Shown here: positions 1 to 6,221 of the stretch, in pieces | Numbering within the stretch: position 1 is the stretch's first letter | Layout: each line of letters opens with the position of its first letter | NCBI GenBank assembly: GCA_004195315.1 | Contig: SDWL01000057.1 | Span: forward strand, 1-9,191 | From: Lutibacter sp. | GTDB lineage: Bacteria > Bacteroidota > Bacteroidia > Flavobacteriales > Flavobacteriaceae | DNA: 9,191 nt | Reading direction: 5' to 3' | The notes under the pieces: generated by a model | Seen by the model: the letters and a program-made list of their open reading frames with translations, nothing else | Told to the model about the DNA's origin: nothing | Databases searched by the model: none | Translations under genes and position numbers: made by a program

Positions 1-19
1 AGATGTGTATAAGAGACAG
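1..19 (+). other. Tn5/Nextera mosaic-end adapter (artefact)
   Basis: The first 19 bases, AGATGTGTATAAGAGACAG, are identical to the Tn5 mosaic end used in Nextera library preparation. Genomic sequence starts at base 20. Read on the minus strand in the frame of the neighbouring gene, the adapter adds the residues SYTHL, a familiar contamination signature in predicted proteins. The window therefore begins at an untrimmed contig end, not at a biological boundary or a mobile element. Confidence 0.97.
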
Positions 20-443
20 GTATAGAAGCATCTTTTTGTTCAGCAGAAATAAAAGTAATGGTATTATTAAGCTTTGTAAATATTAATAAAATAATACTTA
101 ATATAAGTCCAATTTTAAGTGCACCAAAAATGCCACCAAATAATTTATTTATCAAACCTAAAGAAGCAAAATCGGCAATTTTTGTAAATAATTTACCTAG
201 TAACCCAATTACTAAAACAATAATACCAAAAGTAATTGCAAAAGATACAATGGTTATATAACGTTCTTCCCAAGAAACGTATTCAGCTAACAAATTACTT
301 ACAAAATACGAGAAATGAATAGCGCCATAAACACCAGCTATTAAGGCAACTAATGAAGCTACCTCAACAAATAAACCTTTTAACAAACCCCTAATAAATC
401 CGAAGATTAAAAGTGCAGCAATAATAATATCAAAAGTATTCAT
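20..443 (-). CDS. CvpA family membrane protein, C-terminus cut off by contig end
   Basis: Translating the minus strand from the ATG at 443-441 gives about 141 genuine residues beginning MNTFDIIIAALLIFGFIRGL, with no stop before the adapter. The pattern is that of the CvpA/colicin V production family: an N-terminal helix followed by a conserved G-x-x-RGL-x-KGL loop (about residues 15-24), then further hydrophobic segments near residues 25-48, 62-85 and 100-125, with a glycine-rich stretch LFGGIFGALKIG before the last. CvpA proteins are inner-membrane proteins of about 160-180 residues, so only a short C-terminal part should be missing. Their exact biochemical role is unsettled; in other bacteria they affect colicin production, biofilm and envelope stress resistance. 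It diverges from the gene at 508. The family call is from recognisable sequence; any role here is inference. Confidence 0.85.
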
Positions 444-453
444 AAAATAGTTT

Positions 454-486
454 TTGTAAATATACATGAATCGATTTGTATATTTG
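454..486 (+). promoter_or_regulatory. Bacteroidota-type promoter for the gene at 508
   Basis: TTG at 454-456, a 22-base spacer, then TATATTTG at 479-486 match the Bacteroidota consensus TTG / TAnnTTTG. Transcription would begin near 493, giving a leader of about 15 bases. That excludes the in-frame ATG at 466, which lies upstream of the predicted start, and supports ATG 508. No transcript evidence is available. Confidence 0.6.
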
Positions 487-507
487 CAGACTAACAAGAA
501 ATTTCAA

Positions 508-861
508 ATGTCAAGAGATCAAAAATTAAAAGTAGATTACGAGCAATTATTAGGTGTTTTAGCAAATAAATTTGGAGAAGGTGAGCAACTAAATTTAGAT
601 GCAATTATTTATTTAATTGGCGTGCAAGAATTAGGAAAAGGGAATATTGAATATAAAAAAGATGATAAAGTTAATTTAATGCATATTGCAATTTGTAGAC
701 TTTTAGAACCCTTTGGTTATTATGAATTTGATTTTTTTGATGATGATGGATGGCCACATTTTAAAACTTTGGAAGAGCTACCATCTTTAAAATCTGGTGA
801 GCAAACTGTATTGATGAAAGAAGCTATTGTAATGTATTTTAAAGAAAAAGAGGTGATTTAA
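508..861 (+). CDS. Small conserved-type hypothetical protein (117 aa)
   Basis: The reading frame encodes MSRDQKLKVDYEQLLGVLAN and onward to a TAA at 859-861. I chose ATG 508 over the in-frame ATG at 466 because the likely promoter (454-486) would start transcription after 466 and because the 14 extra residues look like translated promoter. The product is soluble and acidic, with no signal peptide or membrane helix. A helical N-terminal half (residues 8-45) is followed by a stretch with many aromatic and acidic residues, YYEFDFFDDDGWPHF (about 71-85), and a helical end (98-113). It has the look of the short uncharacterised proteins conserved in Flavobacteriia, but I do not recognise a named domain and assign no function. 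It is transcribed away from the CvpA-like gene; codon use matches its neighbours. Confidence 0.8.
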   Translation: MSRDQKLKVDYEQLLGVLANKFGEGEQLNLDAIIYLIGVQELGKGNIEYKKDDKVNLMHIAICRLLEPFGYYEFDFFDDDGWPHFKTLEELPSLKSGEQTVLMKEAIVMYFKEKEVI

Positions 862-952
862 GTAAAAAACCAGCTTTTGAGTCACTTTTAAAATTTCAAT
901 TTTATATAAGTACCAACTATCTTAACAATTTTATTATTAAACTCAAACGTAA

Positions 953-985
953 TTGATTTACAAAAACTAAAAATAGTTACTTTTG
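953..985 (+). promoter_or_regulatory. Bacteroidota-type promoter for the TlpA-like gene
   Basis: TTG at 953-955, a 22-base spacer and TACTTTTG at 978-985 match TTG / TAnnTTTG, with the same spacing as the promoter at 454-486. Transcription would start near 992, leaving a leader of about 27 bases before ATG 1019. The possible TTG start codon at 983 lies inside the -7 element and can be discarded. Confidence 0.65.
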
Positions 986-1018
986 GTCTGTTTATTGAAA
1001 AAACATTTAAAAAAGAGT

Positions 1019-2359
1019 ATGCTAAAAAAACTTCTATTCATAATTGTTCTAATTTCTTACACTATTCAGAGTCAAAACTATGTGAAAGGAACTCTTGATC
1101 CAGCGCAAGATTATAGTTGGATAGTTTTGTATCAATTAAAAGGAGCAAAACAATTGTACATAAAAAATGTAACTATAGAAAATGGCGAGTTTTCAATTGA
1201 TTTTCCTGAAAATACACCAAAAGGAATGTATCGTTTAATGTACAAGCAGCAAAATGATGGTTTTATTGATTTTATTTATAATAACGAAAGTGTAACATTA
1301 AAATTTGATCCAGAAAATCCATCAGAAACAGTTGAATTTTTAACTTCAGAAGAAAATCAACAATATGCTAAATATTTGTTTGAATCTGCTAATTGGCAAC
1401 AAGAATTGGGCTCTTATCAAATTTCATTTTTTAATATTGAGGATGAAACAGAAAGAGAAAATTTGCAAAATTCATACATCAAATCATTGCATAATTTTAA
1501 TGAAAATCAAACAAATTTTGAAGGAAAAACGGAAGGAAAATTAGCTAATAATTATATAAAAGCTAGTCGTAAATATTATTCTCCAAATCTTATTCAAACG
1601 CCACAAGAATATTTAAATAGTGAAAAACTACATTATTTTGATTTTATAAATTTTGAGGATGAAGAACTTATAAATTCTACTTTTTTAAGTGGAAAAGTAA
1701 CAGACTATGTTTTTTATTTAAATGGATCAGATGATGTTCAAGTTCAAAATTTATTGTACAAAAATGCAGTTGATGAAGTATTGAGAAGAATACAAAATGT
1801 TAATTTGCAAAGCAAAATTTTAACCATGCTGCTTTATAATTTTGCTCAAATTGAGAATACAATATTAATCGATTTTATTATTGATAATTATTACAATAAT
1901 CTCCCTGAAGAAGTTAAAAATAAAACTATAATTAATGAAGTTCAGGAAAAAGTAAAATTAGCTATTGGAAAATTGGCTCCAGAAATTACCTGGGAGGAAA
2001 ATGGTGTAACTAAAAAACTATCTGAATTAGATATTGCAGAAAATTATATTGTAGTTTTTTGGAGTACAAGTTGTTCTCATTGTTTAGTTGAAATTCCTCA
2101 GTTATATGAATTTATAAAAGATGAACCTAATATTCATGTAATAGCAATTGCTTTAGAAAATGATGATATTGGGCTTAAAGAGCATACCATAAATTTTAGA
2201 AAATGGACTAATATTTTAGGTTTAAATAAATGGCATAACACTATTGCAGTAGATTATCAAATTACATCAACACCTACATACTTTGTATTAGATAAAACAA
2301 AAATAATAATAGCAAAACCTGAATTTTTCAGAGATACAAAAGCTTTTTTTGAAGATTAA
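1019..2359 (+). CDS. Exported TlpA-like thiol-disulfide oxidoreductase
   Basis: From ATG 1019 this encodes 446 residues. Residues 1-19 form a signal peptide (MLKKLLFIIVLISYTIQS, cleavage likely before QN), so the protein should act in the periplasm or at the envelope. Residues about 20-110 resemble the beta-rich DUF4369-type domain often fused to thioredoxin folds in Bacteroidota; 110-315 is a helical middle region with no obvious motif. The C-terminal part (about 318-446) is a TlpA/AhpC-TSA-like thioredoxin domain: VVFWSTSCSHC carries the redox pair C352-x-x-C355, and TSTPTYFVLD carries the cis-proline P419. Such proteins usually reduce or isomerise disulfides of exported proteins or apocytochromes; the substrate here cannot be read from the sequence. 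The upstream TTG at 983 was rejected as start because it sits in the promoter and would bury the signal peptide. Its stop overlaps that of the convergent YraN gene. Confidence 0.88.
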   Translation: MLKKLLFIIVLISYTIQSQNYVKGTLDPAQDYSWIVLYQLKGAKQLYIKNVTIENGEFSIDFPENTPKGMYRLMYKQQNDGFIDFIYNNESVTLKFDPENPSETVEFLTSEENQQYAKYLFESANWQQELGSYQISFFNIEDETERENLQNSYIKSLHNFNENQTNFEGKTEGKLANNYIKASRKYYSPNLIQTPQEYLNSEKLHYFDFINFEDEELINSTFLSGKVTDYVFYLNGSDDVQVQNLLYKNAVDEVLRRIQNVNLQSKILTMLLYNFAQIENTILIDFIIDNYYNNLPEEVKNKTIINEVQEKVKLAIGKLAPEITWEENGVTKKLSELDIAENYIVVFWSTSCSHCLVEIPQLYEFIKDEPNIHVIAIALENDDIGLKEHTINFRKWTNILGLNKWHNTIAVDYQITSTPTYFVLDKTKIIIAKPEFFRDTKAFFED

Positions 2360-2715
2360 AAATGTAGGAATGCATCTTCCAAATGTTCAATCTCAAAAGT
2401 GTTTTTATTTTTTAAAATCGCAATAATATCAAACCGTACTTCCACATCTAAATTTTTGGAAATAACATATTCATTGATGGCATCCACTAATAATTGAATT
2501 TTTTTAGGATTCACAAAATCTTGTGGATTTCCAAAATAATTGGAAGAACGTGTTTTAACTTCTACAACAGCTAAAATATTATTTTTTTGTGAAATAATAT
2601 CAACTTCAGCTTTTTTAAAGCGCCAGTTAAGCTCTAAAATTTTATAACCGTTTTTTTTAAGAAACTGCACCGCCAGTTCTTCTCCTTTTTTTCCTAATTC
2701 GTTGTGAGTAGCCAT
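2356..2715 (-). CDS. YraN family (UPF0102) endonuclease-like protein
   Basis: The minus strand encodes 119 residues starting MATHNELGKKGEELAVQFLK, the standard opening of the UPF0102/YraN family. The restriction-endonuclease-like core is visible as AEVDII (about residues 36-41, with E37 and D39) and VEVKTR (51-56, with E52 and K54), the D/E-(D/E)-x-K type metal site, followed by the QDFVNPKK segment. Length is normal for the family (about 115-130). Its role is uncertain; the fold predicts a nuclease and DNA repair or uptake links have been proposed. I chose ATG 2715; a GTG at 2757 in the same frame overlaps the stop of the upstream gene and adds residues not typical of the family. It lies 34 bases downstream of the S66 peptidase gene and is likely co-transcribed with it. 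Its stop overlaps the convergent TlpA-like gene. Confidence 0.9.
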   Translation of the reverse strand: MATHNELGKKGEELAVQFLKKNGYKILELNWRFKKAEVDIISQKNNILAVVEVKTRSSNYFGNPQDFVNPKKIQLLVDAINEYVISKNLDVEVRFDIIAILKNKNTFEIEHLEDAFLHF

Positions 2716-2749
2716 TTTTTTAAGTTGATTTACTAAATGAAGCTCTATG

Positions 2750-3760
2750 TTAATCACTAAACGTTACAGTAGATTTTTGTTTTCTAACCTTCATTTCAAT
2801 TTCCCTTCCTAAAAATATAGCTTTGTTAATATCTTCATGTCCAGCTGGAAAACCAAACAAAATGGGAAAATTATATTCTTTAGTTGCCTCTAAAATAATT
2901 TCTTCAAAAGTTTGTCCAAAAGGTGTAGAATTATCTTTAATATTAGAAATATCTCCAATAATTAATCCGTTACATTCTTTAAAATAATCACTGCGTTTTA
3001 AAGCATACATCATTCTATCAATGCTATATAAGTATTCTCCTATTTCTTCAATAAACAATATTTTCCCTTTCGTATTTATAGAAGAAACCGAACCTAATAA
3101 GCTTTGTAATATAGCGAGGTTACCTCCAACTAACTGACCTTTTGCTTCACCTATTTTGTTGTAGTTTGACGTTGGAATTTTATAATTTATATCTTTCCCA
3201 AAAATTGCTTTTTTAAATGTTTTAACTGTTTTAATTCTATCTCTTTCTTCAACTTTCATATTTATAGGCATTATTGCATGCAAAGTTTCAAAACCTAAAT
3301 TATGAACATGACTGTGTAAAACGGTAATATCTGAATATCCAATAATCCATTTTGGATGTTTTTTGAACTCAGTAAAATCTAAACCATCAATAATTCTAAC
3401 AGTACCATAACCACCTCTTCCACACCAAATTGCTTTTACGTTTTTTGCATCTAAAGCACTTTGGAAATCTTCAATACGTTCATTCTCAGTTCCTGAAAAG
3501 TGAAAATTAGTTCCAAAGAGATGCTTTCCTAAAACAACATTTAAACCCCAGCTTTCAACAAGTTTTACAGCTTGCGTAATAGGTTCTTGATCTTTTAAAA
3601 TACCAGCTGGAGCAACAATAGCAATGGTATCTCCAGCTTTTAAATAAGCCGGTTTTTCAAGAGATTTAGGAATCATAAGATTTTGTGAATATGAAATTGA
3701 ACTAAAAGCTAGGACGATAATTATTAATTGAAATAGTTTAAATTGACTTTTTTGTAACAT
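2750..3760 (-). CDS. S66 family LD-carboxypeptidase (LdcA/MccF-like) with signal peptide
   Basis: The 336-residue product belongs to peptidase family S66, which cleaves L,D bonds such as the terminal D-alanine of murein tetrapeptides during peptidoglycan recycling, or, in MccF-type members, microcin conjugates. The core begins at LKAGDTIAIVAPAG (about 40-53). The nucleophile is Ser143 in IIGYSDIT, after the conserved GRGGYGTVRI loop (114-123). The remaining triad members are very likely Glu238 in LFIEEIGEYLYSIDRM and His308 in FGFPAGHED. Residues 1-26 (MLQKSQFKLFQLIIIVLAFS, then SISYSQN) look like a signal peptide, so this copy is probably exported, whereas E. coli LdcA is cytoplasmic. Start is ATG 3758-3760, preceded by AAAAGAG. 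It heads an operon with YraN and diverges from metG. Family call is firm; murein versus peptide-antibiotic substrate is not decided by the sequence. Confidence 0.92.
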   Translation of the reverse strand: MLQKSQFKLFQLIIIVLAFSSISYSQNLMIPKSLEKPAYLKAGDTIAIVAPAGILKDQEPITQAVKLVESWGLNVVLGKHLFGTNFHFSGTENERIEDFQSALDAKNVKAIWCGRGGYGTVRIIDGLDFTEFKKHPKWIIGYSDITVLHSHVHNLGFETLHAIMPINMKVEERDRIKTVKTFKKAIFGKDINYKIPTSNYNKIGEAKGQLVGGNLAILQSLLGSVSSINTKGKILFIEEIGEYLYSIDRMMYALKRSDYFKECNGLIIGDISNIKDNSTPFGQTFEEIILEATKEYNFPILFGFPAGHEDINKAIFLGREIEMKVRKQKSTVTFSD

Positions 3761-3848
3761 AATGACTCTTTTATGTAAAAATACTATTAATATGTAAAAA
3801 CCCTAATTTATAGCTCTTAAAGATTTCACTTATAATTCAATTCATAAA

Positions 3849-3856
3849 CAAATCTA
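3849..3856 (-). promoter_or_regulatory. Possible -7 element for the S66 peptidase-yraN operon
   Basis: On the minus strand this reads TAGATTTG, a match to TAnnTTTG. No TTG lies 17-23 bases upstream of it, so only half of the promoter is supported. Transcription would start near 3842 and leave a leader of about 80 bases. Confidence 0.35.
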
Positions 3857-3874
3857 AAAATCAACAATAATCCT

Positions 3875-3882
3875 TATTTTTG
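3875..3882 (+). promoter_or_regulatory. Probable -7 element for metG
   Basis: TATTTTTG matches TAnnTTTG and sits 21 bases before the metG ATG, placing transcription start near 3889 with a leader of about 15 bases. A -33 TTG is absent at the usual distance, so this is a partial match. It lies 18 bases from the opposing -7-like element of the divergent operon. Confidence 0.45.
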
Positions 3883-3903
3883 TACTTTCTTAAATAAATT
3901 TTA

Positions 3904-5961
3904 ATGAGCAATTCAAAAAGATATACAATTACAGCAGCATTACCATACACTAACGGGCCTGTTCATATTGGACATTTAGCTGGTGTTTACGTACCAGCAG
4001 ATATTTACGCAAGGTATTTACGTAACACAGGAAATGATGTGATTTACATTTGTGGATCTGATGAACATGGTGTGCCAATTACTATAAAAGCAAAAAAAGA
4101 AGGTGTATCACCACAAGATGTTGTAGATAAATACCATGCTATTATTAAAAAGTCATTTCAAGATTTTGGAATTTCTTTTGATAATTATTCGCGTACTTCA
4201 GCAAAAGTGCATCATGAAACGGCTTCAGAATTTTTTAAGAAATTATACAATGAAGGTAAATTTATTGAAGAATCTAACGAACAATTGTACGATGAAGAAG
4301 CAAATCAGTTTTTAGCGGATAGATTTGTGGTTGGAACCTGCCCAAAATGTGGAAATGAAGAAAGTTATGGAGATCAATGTGAAAGTTGTGGAACAAGTCA
4401 TAATGCAACAGATTTAATAAATCCTAAATCTGCAATTACAGGAAATGTACCAACAACCAAAGTAACTAAGCACTGGTATTTACCATTAGATAAATATGAA
4501 AAATGGCTTAGAGAATGGATTGTTGAAGGACATAAAAACGATTGGAAAACCAATGTGTTAGGACAAGTAAAATCATGGTTAGATGATGGTTTAAAACCAA
4601 GAGCTGTAACACGTGATTTAGATTGGGGAATTCCTGTACCAGTTGAAGGTGCTGAAGGAAAAGTTTTATATGTTTGGTTTGATGCACCTATTGGATATAT
4701 TTCTTCAACTAAAGAATGGGCTGAACGAGAAGGAAAAGATTGGGAACCGTACTGGAAAGATGAAAACACCAAATTAATTCACTTTATTGGAAAAGATAAT
4801 ATTGTATTTCACTGTATTATTTTCCCTGCAATGTTAAAAGCAGAAGGAAGCTATATTTTACCTGAAAATGTACCTGCAAACGAATTTTTAAATTTAGAAG
4901 GAAACAAGATTTCAACCTCTAAAAATTGGGCAGTTTGGTTGCACGAATATTTAGAAGATTTCCCTGATAAGCAAGATGTGTTGCGTTATGCATTAACTGC
5001 AAATGCGCCAGAAACAAAAGACAACGATTTTACTTGGAAAGATTTTCAGGCTAGAAATAATAATGAGTTGGTTGCTATTTTTGGAAACTTCATAAATAGA
5101 GTAGTAGTACTAACCAATAAATATTATGATGGAATTATTCCTGAACCAAACGAATTTTCTGATATTGATAATGAAACATTAGAAAAATTGCAAAAATTTC
5201 CTTCAGTTATTTCAAGTTCAATAAATCGTTATCGTTTTAGAGAAGCTTCACAAGAATTGATGAATTTAGCACGTTTAGGAAATAAATATTTGGCAGATGA
5301 AGAACCTTGGAAAGTTGTAAAAGAAAACCCGGAACGTGTAAAAACCGTGATGTATGTCGCTTTGCAAATTGCAGCAGGATTATCAGTTGTTTGTGAACCA
5401 TTTTTACCGTTTACGGCCGCTAAATTAGAAGGTATTTTAAATATTTTCAAAAATGTAGTTTGGGATGACATTGCTGAAACGGAAGAGTTAATTGCTTCAA
5501 ACCATCAAATTGGAAAAGCAGAATTATTATTTGCAAAGATTGAAGATGAAGAAATTAAAGCTCAATTAGATAAATTAGAAGCTACAAAACAAGCTAACGA
5601 AGCAGAAAACAAAGTGGTTGAACCTCAAAAAGAAACCATTCAATTTGATGATTTTACGAAGTTAGATATTAGAGTTGGAACTATTTTGGAAGCTGTAAAA
5701 GTCCCAAAAACTAAAAAATTACTACAATTAAAAGTTGATGTTGGTTTAGACATAAGAACTATAATATCTGGAATTGCAGAAAGCTTTAAACCTGAAGATA
5801 TTATAGGTCAAAAAGTAACCGTTTTAGTAAATTTAGCTCCTCGTGTTTTAAAAGGAATTGAAAGCCAAGGAATGATTTTAATGACTGATACTCCTGATGG
5901 GAAATTAGCATTTATTGAACCTGAAAATGATTCTGTTGCTAATGGTGAACAGGTGAGTTAA
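3904..5961 (+). CDS. metG: Methionyl-tRNA synthetase with C-terminal tRNA-binding domain
   Basis: This 685-residue cytoplasmic enzyme charges tRNA-Met with methionine using ATP. The class I signature HIGH is at residues 21-24 (after AALPYTNGPV), and the KMSKS loop appears as KISTS at 335-339, a variant I associate with Bacteroidota enzymes. A zinc knuckle is formed by C146-PK-C149 and C159-ES-C162. The catalytic core also shows GSDEHG (51-56), YVWFDAPIGY (256-265) and FIGKDN (294-299). The anticodon-binding helical domain covers about 380-545, with an acidic, lysine-rich linker at about 546-578. Residues about 580-685 are an EMAP-II/Trbp111-like OB fold (FDDFTKLDIRVG), which binds tRNA and promotes dimerisation. 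Length and domain order are complete. The ATG at 3904 is the only sensible start, six residues before the first core strand. It is likely monocistronic: a 260-bp gap with a hairpin follows. Confidence 0.98.
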   Translation: MSNSKRYTITAALPYTNGPVHIGHLAGVYVPADIYARYLRNTGNDVIYICGSDEHGVPITIKAKKEGVSPQDVVDKYHAIIKKSFQDFGISFDNYSRTSAKVHHETASEFFKKLYNEGKFIEESNEQLYDEEANQFLADRFVVGTCPKCGNEESYGDQCESCGTSHNATDLINPKSAITGNVPTTKVTKHWYLPLDKYEKWLREWIVEGHKNDWKTNVLGQVKSWLDDGLKPRAVTRDLDWGIPVPVEGAEGKVLYVWFDAPIGYISSTKEWAEREGKDWEPYWKDENTKLIHFIGKDNIVFHCIIFPAMLKAEGSYILPENVPANEFLNLEGNKISTSKNWAVWLHEYLEDFPDKQDVLRYALTANAPETKDNDFTWKDFQARNNNELVAIFGNFINRVVVLTNKYYDGIIPEPNEFSDIDNETLEKLQKFPSVISSSINRYRFREASQELMNLARLGNKYLADEEPWKVVKENPERVKTVMYVALQIAAGLSVVCEPFLPFTAAKLEGILNIFKNVVWDDIAETEELIASNHQIGKAELLFAKIEDEEIKAQLDKLEATKQANEAENKVVEPQKETIQFDDFTKLDIRVGTILEAVKVPKTKKLLQLKVDVGLDIRTIISGIAESFKPEDIIGQKVTVLVNLAPRVLKGIESQGMILMTDTPDGKLAFIEPENDSVANGEQVS

Positions 5962-5973
5962 ATAAATAGCCTG

Positions 5974-6006
5974 TTGTTACAGTCTCAGAAAGCAGTTTTA
6001 AATTTG
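5974..6006 (+). promoter_or_regulatory. Promoter-like match upstream of tex, inside an inverted repeat
   Basis: TTG at 5974-5976, 22 bases, then TAAATTTG at 5999-6006 reproduce the consensus and exact spacing of the two promoters at 454-486 and 953-985. It is the only full match in the metG-tex gap. Transcription would begin near 6013, giving tex an unusually long leader of about 209 bases. The -7 element lies almost exactly in the loop of the hairpin at 5977-6026. Confidence 0.45.
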
Positions 6007-6026
6007 ACTTTTTTTTGAGATTGTAA
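5977..6026 (+). terminator. Long imperfect hairpin after metG (terminator or operator)
   Basis: Bases 5977-5992 pair with 6011-6026 over 16 positions without a break, three of them G-U in RNA; after one mismatch, four more pairs (5994-5997 with 6006-6009) close an 8-base loop. It starts 16 bases after the metG stop, as expected for a terminator. Against a classic intrinsic terminator, the T-run forms part of the 3' arm rather than following it. The overlap with a promoter-like match leaves an operator as the alternative. Confidence 0.45.
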
Positions 6027-6034
6027 ACTATTTA

Positions 6035-6058
6035 CTAAATGCTAAAATCTAAATGCTA
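6035..6058. repeat. 10-bp direct repeat CTAAATGCTA, two copies
   Basis: CTAAATGCTA occurs at 6035-6044 and again at 6049-6058, a period of 14 bases. In AT-rich DNA this could be chance or a small duplication. No function is claimed. Confidence 0.6.
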
Positions 6059-6105
6059 TTATTAAACTTTATAAAATCAAAAAAAACCTCTTAAATCAAC
6101 AATTT

Positions 6106-6171
6106 GAGATGCAGAACTTGTTTAAGCACCCTTATTGTTGGTGAATCCTATAGATAAATTCAGGACGACGG
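6106..6171. repeat. Degenerate palindromic intergenic repeat (two units)
   Basis: The first unit (6110-6128) reads TGCAGAACTTGTTTAAGCA, a slightly decayed palindrome. The second (6146-6165) reads TCCTATAGATAAATTCAGGA, with arms TCCT and AGGA. Between them CACC (6127-6130) can pair with GGTG (6140-6143). Both units resemble palindromic sequences (TGCTGAA...TTCAGCA and TCCTGAA...TTCAGGA types) that I recall as dispersed between genes in flavobacterial genomes; that comparison is from memory. The copy here looks old and mutated. Confidence 0.4.
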
Positions 6172-6221
6172 ACTTCTTTTTTTTAAAGACTAGTTATTTA
6201 ATTTTTAATACTTTTTAACAA

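Larger units (their letters stand above)
5962..6221. other. metG-tex intergenic region rich in repeats
   Basis: This 260-base gap holds no convincing gene. From left to right it contains a long imperfect hairpin (5977-6026) with a promoter-like match in its loop, a 10-bp direct repeat (6035-6058), an A-rich stretch, and a locally less AT-rich segment of two degenerate palindromes (6110-6165). The final 50 bases before tex are T-rich and lack a TAnnTTTG match. Confidence 0.8.

Noticed and set aside
1..19. Genuine Tn5 transposon end in the genome
   Set aside because: It sits exactly at the sequence end, with no transposon sequence beside it, which fits a library adapter.
58..261. Plus-strand open frame of 67 codons
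   Set aside because: It lies antisense to the CvpA-like gene, whose reading gives a clear family pattern, and its own translation shows no recognisable features.
466..507. Upstream ATG extending the hypothetical protein by 14 residues
   Set aside because: It overlaps the -7 element at 479-486 and precedes the predicted transcription start.
889..904. Palindrome TAAAATT-TC-AATTTTA before the TlpA-like gene
   Set aside because: The arms are pure A/T apart from the centre, the two-base gap is too tight for an RNA hairpin, and such palindromes are common by chance at this base composition.
983..1018. TTG start adding 12 residues to the TlpA-like protein
   Set aside because: The TTG is part of the -7 element TACTTTTG, and ATG 1019 places the signal peptide at the N-terminus as expected.
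4398..4772. Minus-strand open frame of 124 codons
   Set aside because: It is the shadow of metG, which is complete and well supported on the plus strand over this interval.
5229..5471. Minus-strand open frame of 80 codons
   Set aside because: It is antisense to the anticodon-binding domain of metG and has no independent support.
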